From Akkermansia muciniphila (GTDB taxonomy: Bacteria; Verrucomicrobiota; Verrucomicrobiia; Limisphaerales; SIAT01): 55,077 nucleotides of DNA. The translations under genes and the position numbers were made by a program. Position 1 is the stretch's first letter. Each line of letters starts with the position of its first letter. The stretch is from positions 1 to 55,077 of the forward strand of contig CAMASG010000006.1 of NCBI GenBank assembly GCA_945860945.1, read 5' to 3'. A model generated the notes under the pieces. The model saw only the letters and a program-made list of their open reading frames with translations. It had not been told where the DNA came from and made no database searches. Shown here in pieces: positions 1-7,416 of this stretch.

Positions 1-324
1 CATCCTTCGCCACGCCTTGGCCAGTGCGATACATGAACCCGAGGTCGGACTGCGCGGGGGCAACGCCTTGATCTGCGGCTTTGCGATACCACTTCACGGC
101 CTCAACCTCATCCTTCGTCACGCCTTGGCCATTGGCATACATAAACCCGAGGTTGAACTGCGCGCCGGCATTGCCTTGATCTGCGGCTTTGCGATACCAC
201 TTCACGGCCTCCACCTCATCCTTCGCCACGCCTTGGCCATTGGCATACATCAGCCCGAGGAAGTACTGCGCGGAGACCTCACCTTTTTCGGCTCGGCCAC
301 GCAATTCGGCTAACGCCTTCGCAT
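1..324 (-). repeat. 108-bp tandem repeat encoding 36-aa Sel1 units
   Basis: catccttcg(c/t)cacgccttggcc recurs at 1, 109 and 217, spacing exactly 108 bp. Confidence 0.85.
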
Positions 325-468
325 CGCCCTCACTCGCTTTTAGCGTCAGCCTGGTCGTCGATACAGTGGGTGCGGCAGGGGTCTTCTCCTGTGCCAGCAG
401 TGCTCCGCAGCCAAGCAATGTGGCGGCCAAAACCAGACTGGGAACGAACAGGCGGGGAATCTTCATGC
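1..468 (-). CDS. Sel1-repeat (TPR-like) secreted protein, C-terminus cut by window edge
   Basis: Reverse strand reads MKIPRLFVPSLVLAATLLGCGALLAQEK...AEKGEVSAQYFLGLMYANGQGVAKDEVEAVKWYRKAADQGNAGAQFNLGFMYANGQGV...; 36-aa Sel1 repeats; signal peptide; absent from ORF track because it is open at the window edge. Confidence 0.9.
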
Positions 469-542
469 GTTCACCTTACTCAACCCTCGTCCGCACGCAA
501 GTGCTTCGTCACCCGTTCACCTCTTCCTTCTCTCTTCTCTCC

Positions 543-574
543 CTTGGCGTCTTGGCACCTTGGCGTCTTGGCGG
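543..574. repeat. 4 tandem copies of 8-bp CTTGGCRN
   Basis: cttggcgt-cttggcac-cttggcgt-cttggcgg read directly. Confidence 0.85.
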
Positions 575-636
575 TTTAGCTCCCTTCCGCCTCTCTTTTC
601 GCCTGTTTCCTCTAAAAATCACCTTTCCAGCGTGTC

Positions 637-916
637 GGAACGACTTTCCAAAGCTCTGGAACGTCGTGCCGGAGGGTTGGAACGCTGCGCCAACGTATCG
701 GAACGCCTGGCCAAGGTGTTGGATTGACGTTCCATCGCATTGGATTGCCTAGCCGGAGGGTTGGAACGGCGTGCCGACGCTCTGGAACGTCGTGCCGGAG
801 GGTTGGAACGCTGCGCCAAGGCATCGGAACGCCTCGCCAACGTGTTGGATTGACGTTCCATCGCATTGGATTGCCTGGCCGGAGGTCGGGAACGGCGTGC
901 CGATGGATTGGAAAGG
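637..916. repeat. 21-bp tandem array with partial dyad symmetry (13 full units plus partial), organised as a 126-bp higher-order repeat
   Basis: Units start at 637,658,679,...,889; all keep GG at positions 1-2 and CC at 12-13; 658-783 and 784-909 are near-duplicate 6-unit blocks. Confidence 0.92.
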
Positions 917-1083
917 TCCAAATCACGGATGGAGAGAGAAGAAAGAGGGTGGAAAATTCGTGTTCATCGGTGTTTCATCCGTGGCTGATAATGGGCTGAG
1001 CTGGTAACGGGGGCTGATTTTCGCAAGTCACGGCTGGACTTTGATGTCGAATAGGGCAGTGTCGTGGGCGTCCAACCAAGCCG

Positions 1084-2457
1084 ATGCTCCGAATCCAAAA
1101 AGGCCCGCTTTCTGCTAATTGCCAAGGTTCTTCTCGCCGCACGGCGTTGAAGGCGGGCTTTCTCGGTCTGCTCGGTCTTTCCTCGGCGGAATTGCTGCGT
1201 CTGCAAGCGGCGGGCGTGGCGAAGCGCACGGGCAAATCGGTCATCCTGCTCTGGCTCGATGGCGGGCCGAGCCACTTGGAGAGCTACGACCCGAAGCCGG
1301 ATGCGCCGAGCGAGTATCGGGGGCCGTGGGGCGCGATCCGCACGAACGTCCCCGGCATCCACCTGAGCGAGCAACTGCCGCGACACGCGAAGTTGGCGGA
1401 CAAGATGGTTTTCCTGCGCTCGCTGCATCACGACAACGGCGATCATTTCGCGGCGGCGCACTGGATGCTCACGGGCCGCTTCGGCTCGCACTCGACGGAT
1501 CAGGCGCAGAAGTTCCCATCGGTCGGTTCCTACGTCTCGCGCATCCAAGGCGCGAACGCGCCTGGTCTGCCGGCGTATGTCGGATTGCCCGCGGCGGAGA
1601 GCGTTTATCTTTATCCCGGTTACCAAGGCGCGGCGTATCTCGGGCGCGCTTACAATCCGTTCGATGTGCAGACGCAGCAGAAGTATCTCGCGGCGAGCCA
1701 CACGGGCGTCATCACGCCGCCGCAGTGTCTGGAGAACTTCGGCGGAGACACGGGGCGCATCCGTGGCCGTCTCGATTTGCTTGGCTCGATTGACCACCTT
1801 CGCCGCGACCTCGACAGGTCCGGTGTAATGGAGGCGATGGACCGGCATCAGCAACACGCGGTGGATATGGTGGTGGGCGGCAACGCGCGTGAGGCGCTCG
1901 ACATCACGAAGGAAAGCGACAAGACGCGCGAGCGCTACGGCCGCAACGCGTGGGGCCACTACACGCTGATGGCGCGGCGGCTCGTGGAGTCGGGTGTGAG
2001 CTTCGTGACGGTGGACATGCCGCACTGGGACGACCATTCGAGCATCGAGAAGAGCCACGGCTACAAGCTGCCGGTGCTCGACCGCGCGGCGTCGTCGCTC
2101 ATCGAGGATCTTTCTGAGCGCGGGATGTTGAAGGACGTGCTCGTGGTGGTGATGGGCGAGTTCGGCCGCACGCCGAAGATCAACACCGGCCAGCCGGGGA
2201 TCCCCGTGCCGGGCCGCGATCACTGGGGCAATGCCTTCAGTGTGATGATGGCGGGCGGCGGATTGAAGGGCGGCCAAGTCGTCGGCGCGACGAACGACAA
2301 GGGCGAGCATCCCATCGAACGTCCGCTCATGCCGTCCGATGTGTTGGCGACGATCTACCACGTGCTCGGCATCGATCCGGACCAGACGTTCATCGACCAC
2401 GCGGGGCGGCCGGTGCCGATTCTCGATTCGGGCAGACCGATCTCAGAAATCATTTAG
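1084..2457 (+). CDS. DUF1501 domain-containing protein (Tat-like N-terminus)
   Basis: SRRTALKAGFLGLLGLSS; VILLWLDGGPSHLESYDPKPDAP; GEFGRTPKIN...GRDHWGNAFSVMMAGGGLKGGQVVGATND. Confidence 0.9.
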   Translation: MLRIQKGPLSANCQGSSRRTALKAGFLGLLGLSSAELLRLQAAGVAKRTGKSVILLWLDGGPSHLESYDPKPDAPSEYRGPWGAIRTNVPGIHLSEQLPRHAKLADKMVFLRSLHHDNGDHFAAAHWMLTGRFGSHSTDQAQKFPSVGSYVSRIQGANAPGLPAYVGLPAAESVYLYPGYQGAAYLGRAYNPFDVQTQQKYLAASHTGVITPPQCLENFGGDTGRIRGRLDLLGSIDHLRRDLDRSGVMEAMDRHQQHAVDMVVGGNAREALDITKESDKTRERYGRNAWGHYTLMARRLVESGVSFVTVDMPHWDDHSSIEKSHGYKLPVLDRAASSLIEDLSERGMLKDVLVVVMGEFGRTPKINTGQPGIPVPGRDHWGNAFSVMMAGGGLKGGQVVGATNDKGEHPIERPLMPSDVLATIYHVLGIDPDQTFIDHAGRPVPILDSGRPISEII

Positions 2458-2478
2458 AGAAAGAAAACGGAGGAACCT

Positions 2479-3867
2479 ATGCTGCGCTTACATCCAAACG
2501 GCCTGAACCGGAGATCCTTCCTGAACGTCGGCTCGCTCGCGCTGGGCGGCCTCTCGCTCTCCGGTCTGTTGCAGGCGCGCGCCGTCGCGTCTGCCGCCGG
2601 AAAGCTGGTGAAGGACAAGTCGGTCATCTTCCTATTCCAACACGGCGGGCCATCGCAGACGGAGACGTTCGATCCGAAGATGGACGCGCCGGTCGGCATC
2701 CGTAGCGTGACCGGCGAAGTGGCGACGACGTTGCCCGGCGTGACCTTTGGCGCGACGTTCCCGAAGCTCGCGCGGTTGGCGCACAAGCTCGCGATCGTGC
2801 GCTCTTTCGCGACGGGCAACGGCAACCACGACATCAAGCCGCTGGTCTCGAAGGAGACTTTCGGCGCGGGTCTCGGCGCGATTTACGGACGCGTCGCCGG
2901 CACGAGTCATCCGGTCACGGGGATGCCGCGCAACCTCGCGCTCTTCCCGCGCGCGGTGGATCCATCCACGCAACCGGCGGTGCGCCAGTTCGGCGATTTC
3001 GCTTCCACGGGTTCTCTCGGTGCGGCCTACGCGCCTTTCGAACCCGGCGGCAAAGGGAAGCTGCAGGAAGATCTGCAACTGGCGATTTCGCCCGATCGCC
3101 TCGCCGATCGACGCGCGCTGTTGCAGAGCGTCGACCGGCTCAAATATCAGGTCGATGCCACGGGCGCACTCGAGGGCTTGGACCGTTTCCGCGAGCAGGC
3201 GTTCTCGACGATTCTCGGCGGTGTCACCGATGCGTTTGATCTTTCCAAGGAAGATCCGCGCGTGGTCGCCGCGTACGACACCGCGCCGCTCGTGCCGGCG
3301 CACCGCATCAGCAAGCGTTGGAATAACCACAAGAACTACGCGGACAACGCGCAGACGCTCGGGCGACTGCTGCTGCTCGCGCGGCGCGTCTGCGAGCGTG
3401 GCGCGGGCTTCGTGACCGTGACGACCAATTTCGTCTGGGACATGCACGCGGACTCGAACAACGCGACCATCGAGGAAGGGATGGGCTACGTCGGCACGCC
3501 GTTCGACCACGCCGTGGCCGCGTTCATCGAGGACTGCGAAGCGCGCGGGTTGCGCGACAAGATTCTGCTCGTCGCCTGCGGCGAGATGGGCCGCACGCCG
3601 CGCGTAAACAAGAACGGCGGGCGCGACCACTGGGGCAACCTCTCGCCGCTGCTGATTTATGGCGGCGGGCTGAAGATGGGGCAGGTGATCGGCGAATCCT
3701 CTCGCGACGGCGGTGAACCGGCGGACAACCCCGTCTCGAACAGCGACCTCATCGCCACCGTGTTTCAGACCTTGCTCGACACGGGCGAACTGCGCTCCGC
3801 CTCGGGCATCCCGCGCGAAGTGCTCTCGGCCGTGAACGATGGTCGGCCGATCCGCCAGCTCTTCTGA
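2479..3867 (+). CDS. DUF1501 domain-containing protein
   Basis: NRRSFLNVGSLALGGLSLSGLL; FLFQHGGPSQTETFDPK; CGEMGRTPRVNKNGGRDHWGNLSPLLIYGGGLKMGQVIGES. Confidence 0.9.
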   Translation: MLRLHPNGLNRRSFLNVGSLALGGLSLSGLLQARAVASAAGKLVKDKSVIFLFQHGGPSQTETFDPKMDAPVGIRSVTGEVATTLPGVTFGATFPKLARLAHKLAIVRSFATGNGNHDIKPLVSKETFGAGLGAIYGRVAGTSHPVTGMPRNLALFPRAVDPSTQPAVRQFGDFASTGSLGAAYAPFEPGGKGKLQEDLQLAISPDRLADRRALLQSVDRLKYQVDATGALEGLDRFREQAFSTILGGVTDAFDLSKEDPRVVAAYDTAPLVPAHRISKRWNNHKNYADNAQTLGRLLLLARRVCERGAGFVTVTTNFVWDMHADSNNATIEEGMGYVGTPFDHAVAAFIEDCEARGLRDKILLVACGEMGRTPRVNKNGGRDHWGNLSPLLIYGGGLKMGQVIGESSRDGGEPADNPVSNSDLIATVFQTLLDTGELRSASGIPREVLSAVNDGRPIRQLF

Positions 3868-3974
3868 GTTTCATCGGCGCGTCATCGTCGCGGATTGATT
3901 CGGAGTATGCCCGCTTGGCTGCGCGTCCTGATTCCTTCTGGATTTCCCATCGCGTGTCTGTTATTTTTGGCGCG

Positions 3975-5435
3975 ATGAATTCCTTTCCGCCGATGAAACA
4001 GTTTGCGTTACTCATCTTCACGCTGCTCCTCGCGCACGTTTCCATCGTCGCCGCTGCTGACAAGGCCGCCAAGATTACCCCACGGCCGAACATCATCTTC
4101 CTCCTCGCGGACGATATGCGCGCCGATACCATCGCCGCGCTCGGCAACCCGAATATCCAGACGCCGAACCTCGATCGCCTCGTGGCGCGTGGCACGAGCT
4201 TCACGCGTGCGTATATCATGGGCGGACTGCAGGGCGCGGTCTGCGTGCCGTCGCGCGCGATGATGCTGAGCGGCCGGCCGCTCTTCCGGATTTCCGAACA
4301 ACTCAAGGACACGACGACGTGGCCGATGGTTCTCCGCGCTGGCGGCTACGAGACCTTCGGCTGTGGTAAATGGCACAACGGTCCGGCTTCGTATGCGGCG
4401 AGCTTTCCGAATGGAAAAAGCGTGTTTCTCGGCGGCATGAATAATCACTTCCGCGTTCCCGTGCGGGATGTGATGCCGGACGGAAAACTCACGCCGCCGC
4501 GGACGAGCGAGCTTCATTCGAGCGAGCTTTTCGCCAATCAAGCCATCGAGTTCCTGCGCGCGCAGAAGAGCGGCACAAATTCCTTCGCACTCTACGTCGC
4601 CTTCACCGCGCCGCACGATCCGCGGCAGGCACCGAAGGAATACCACGATCGGTACGATGCCGCGAAGCTGCCGTTGCCGAAGAACTTCCTTCCGAAACAT
4701 CCTTTCAACAACGGCGAGCTGACGGTGCGCGACGAGCAGTTGCTGCCGTGGCCGCGCACCGAGATGGCCGTGCGCCGCGAGTTGGCGGATTACTACGCGA
4801 TCATCACGCATCTCGACGCGCAGATCGGCCGTGTGCTCGAGGCGCTGCGCGAGACCGGGCGGGCGGAGGAAACGATTGTCGTGTTCGCCGCGGACAACGG
4901 CCTCGCCATCGGCAGCCACGGCCTGCTCGGAAAGCAGAATGTTTACGAGCACTCGATGCGCGTGCCGCTCATCATCGGCGGGCCGGGCCTGCCAGCGGGC
5001 CGTCGCACGGATGCGATGTGCTACTCGTTCGATCTCTTCCCGACGTTCTGTGAATGGGTCGGACTGGCTACGCCCAAAAGCGTGGAAGGGCGCAGTCTCG
5101 CGCCGATGCTGAAGGCCGGACGCGACCAGCATCGCGACGAGATCTTGACCGCCTATCGTCATTTTCAACGCGCGGTAAACGACGGCCGTTTCAAACTCAT
5201 CCGCTACCCGCACATCAATAAATCACAGCTCTTCGATTTGAAGAACGACCCGGACGAGCTGCGCGATTTGTCTGAGGACGCGGCATCGAAACCGAAGCTC
5301 GAGGAGTTGATGACGCGACTGGCGTCGTTGCAAAAAGAGTTCGGCGACACGCTGCCGCTTTCGACCAATGAGCCTGCGCCCATGGAAATCCCGTTGCCGC
5401 CGGCGTCTGCGAAAGGTAAAAAAGCCAAGCTTTAA
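3975..5435 (+). CDS. Type I (Cys-type) sulfatase
   Basis: PNIIFLLADDMRADTIAALGNPNIQTPNLDRL; CVPSR active-site motif; start chosen at MNSFPPMKQ with signal peptide. Confidence 0.9.
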   Translation: MNSFPPMKQFALLIFTLLLAHVSIVAAADKAAKITPRPNIIFLLADDMRADTIAALGNPNIQTPNLDRLVARGTSFTRAYIMGGLQGAVCVPSRAMMLSGRPLFRISEQLKDTTTWPMVLRAGGYETFGCGKWHNGPASYAASFPNGKSVFLGGMNNHFRVPVRDVMPDGKLTPPRTSELHSSELFANQAIEFLRAQKSGTNSFALYVAFTAPHDPRQAPKEYHDRYDAAKLPLPKNFLPKHPFNNGELTVRDEQLLPWPRTEMAVRRELADYYAIITHLDAQIGRVLEALRETGRAEETIVVFAADNGLAIGSHGLLGKQNVYEHSMRVPLIIGGPGLPAGRRTDAMCYSFDLFPTFCEWVGLATPKSVEGRSLAPMLKAGRDQHRDEILTAYRHFQRAVNDGRFKLIRYPHINKSQLFDLKNDPDELRDLSEDAASKPKLEELMTRLASLQKEFGDTLPLSTNEPAPMEIPLPPASAKGKKAKL

Positions 5436-5441
5436 TCGGGG

Positions 5442-6164
5442 ATGAACATCGAAATCAAAAATAAACAGGGCGAACGGCTGGACTACACCTTCCACGCCGG
5501 CGACGCGAAATCGAAGGATCTGCTCGTGATCGGTCACGGTGTGACCGGCAACAAAGATCGGCCGTTCATCGTGACGCTCGCCACGGCGCTCCCCGCGGCC
5601 GGCTTCAACGTGTTGCGTTTCTCCTTTTCCGGAAACGGCGCGTCGGACGGAAAGTTCGCGGACTCGACCATATCGAAAGAGGTCGAGGATCTCGGTGCGG
5701 TGCTGGACGCGCTCACTGCCTGGAACATCACTTATGCGGGCCACAGCATGGGCGGCGCGGTCGGCGTGCTACGCGCCGCGCAGGACACGCGCATCCATCG
5801 GCTCATCTCGCTCGCCGGCATGGTGCACACGCGCGATTTTGCGCAGCGCGAGTTCGGCGAGGTGAAGCCGGGGCAAGGCTCCATGTGGGACAACGAGGCG
5901 TGCCCGCTTTCGCAGGCTTACATGGATGACCTCGGCCGCATCGGCGATGTGCTCGCGTGCGCGCCGCATATCAAAGTGCCGTGGCTGCTCATTCATGGCA
6001 CCGAAGACGACGTGGTGCCGATCAAAGATTCGCGCGACATTCTTGCGCGCGCGAACAAGGCATCCACGCAACTCGTCGAGGTGGTCGGCAGCAACCACAT
6101 TTTCACCGGCGAACCGACCATCGAGATCGTGAAGATCGCGAGCCACTGGCTGCTGCGCCACTAA
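5442..6164 (+). CDS. alpha/beta hydrolase
   Basis: VIGHGVTGNKDRPFI; AGHSMGGAVGVL nucleophile elbow; HGTEDDVVP; SNHIF. Confidence 0.88.
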   Translation: MNIEIKNKQGERLDYTFHAGDAKSKDLLVIGHGVTGNKDRPFIVTLATALPAAGFNVLRFSFSGNGASDGKFADSTISKEVEDLGAVLDALTAWNITYAGHSMGGAVGVLRAAQDTRIHRLISLAGMVHTRDFAQREFGEVKPGQGSMWDNEACPLSQAYMDDLGRIGDVLACAPHIKVPWLLIHGTEDDVVPIKDSRDILARANKASTQLVEVVGSNHIFTGEPTIEIVKIASHWLLRH

Positions 6165-6169
6165 AGTTT

Positions 6170-6478
6170 ATGATTCACGTCATCGCTACCATTGAATTGA
6201 ACGCCGGCAAGCGCGGGGATTTCCTCGCCGAGTTTCGTCGCCTGATGCCGCTGGTCCAAGCCGAGAACGGCTGCATCGAATACGGTCCGGCGGTGGACGT
6301 GCCGACCGGTCTGCCGCTGCAGGACGCGATTCGTCCCGACGCTGTGGTGGTAATCGAGAAGTGGGCTGACCTGCCGGCGCTCCACGCGCATCTGCAGGCG
6401 CCGCACATGCTCGACTACCGGGGTCGCGTGAAGAATTTCGTGCTCGGCGTGCGGCTTCAGATTCTTCAGCCGGACTGA
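6170..6478 (+). CDS. antibiotic biosynthesis monooxygenase-type (ABM fold) small protein
   Basis: MIHVIATIELNAGKRGDFLAEFRRLMPLVQAENGCIEYGP...VVIEKWADLPALHAHLQAPHM. Confidence 0.85.
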   Translation: MIHVIATIELNAGKRGDFLAEFRRLMPLVQAENGCIEYGPAVDVPTGLPLQDAIRPDAVVVIEKWADLPALHAHLQAPHMLDYRGRVKNFVLGVRLQILQPD

Positions 6479-6540
6479 GCGTTTCCATTCCGCGACAACG
6501 CGGTGCGGACGTCTTTGAGTTTGCCTTCGCAGGTGCAGCC

Positions 6541-7389
6541 GTGTTGCATCGCGGCATGAAATCGCTTCTTCAAAAACTCCTTTTTCTGTGCGCGCTCGGC
6601 GTGGCGTCCGTGGCCGTGGCCGCGCCGTTCAATTTCTCGGTGATGGGCGACGTGCCATACGGCGAGCAGGAGTTGGCGTTGCTGGTGCGGCAGGTGGACG
6701 AACTGCCGCGCACAAGCGCGTTCGTGATCCATCTCGGCGACATCAAGGAGGGCACGACGCCGTGCGACGAAGCGGTCTATGCGCGCGTGTCGGGTGTGCT
6801 GCGCCGCTCCGTTCAGCCGACCTTCATCATCCCCGGCGACAACGAGTGGAACGACTGCGACAGGCCGAAGCAGGCGTGGCGGTTCTGGACGAAACATTTT
6901 CTCAAGCTCGACGAGCATTGGAAACACACCTTCACCGTGACGCGGCAGAAATCGCGTCCGGAGAATTTCGCCTTCACACACGAGGGCGCATTGTTCGTCG
7001 GCATCACGATGGTTGGTGGCGCGGTGCACGACAAAAGCGAATGGAAAGATTTTCTCAAGGACGGCTCCGAGTGGGTGGAGAAACAATTCAAGAATGAAGG
7101 AGAGAAGGTGAAGTGCGCGGTGGTCTTCGCGCACGCGTTCCCGACGGAGAAACATCACGGGATTTTTGCCGATCGGTTTCCGACCGCTGCGCGGAAGTTC
7201 GGCAAGCCGGTGCTCTATTTGCAGGGCGACGGCCACGTGTGGCTGCGCGACCAACCGTTTGAGAACGCGACGAACGTGACGCGTGTGCAGGTGGATCAGG
7301 GCGGCAAAGCGCCGCCGATTGTCGTGACGGTGACGGGCGATACGAAGGAGTCGTTCCGCTTTGACCGACGTTTGAATCCGGCCCGCTGA
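6541..7389 (+). CDS. secreted metallophosphoesterase (calcineurin-like)
   Basis: FNFSVMGDVPYGE; FVIHLGDIKEG; PTFIIPGDNEWNDCDR; YLQGDGHVW; signal peptide at MKSLLQKLLFLCALG. Confidence 0.8.
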   Translation: MLHRGMKSLLQKLLFLCALGVASVAVAAPFNFSVMGDVPYGEQELALLVRQVDELPRTSAFVIHLGDIKEGTTPCDEAVYARVSGVLRRSVQPTFIIPGDNEWNDCDRPKQAWRFWTKHFLKLDEHWKHTFTVTRQKSRPENFAFTHEGALFVGITMVGGAVHDKSEWKDFLKDGSEWVEKQFKNEGEKVKCAVVFAHAFPTEKHHGIFADRFPTAARKFGKPVLYLQGDGHVWLRDQPFENATNVTRVQVDQGGKAPPIVVTVTGDTKESFRFDRRLNPAR

Positions 7390-7416
7390 TTCGTCCGCTG
7401 AATTTCCGCAGCGCGG

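Noticed and set aside
17-313. 98-aa plus-strand repeat ORF
   Set aside because: Antisense reading of the Sel1 repeats; the minus strand gives the recognised domain
637-916. CRISPR array
   Set aside because: Units are contiguous 21-mers with no unique spacers and no cas genes nearby
964-2400. 478-aa minus-strand ORF
   Set aside because: Antisense to the well-supported DUF1501 gene; Arg/His-rich shadow
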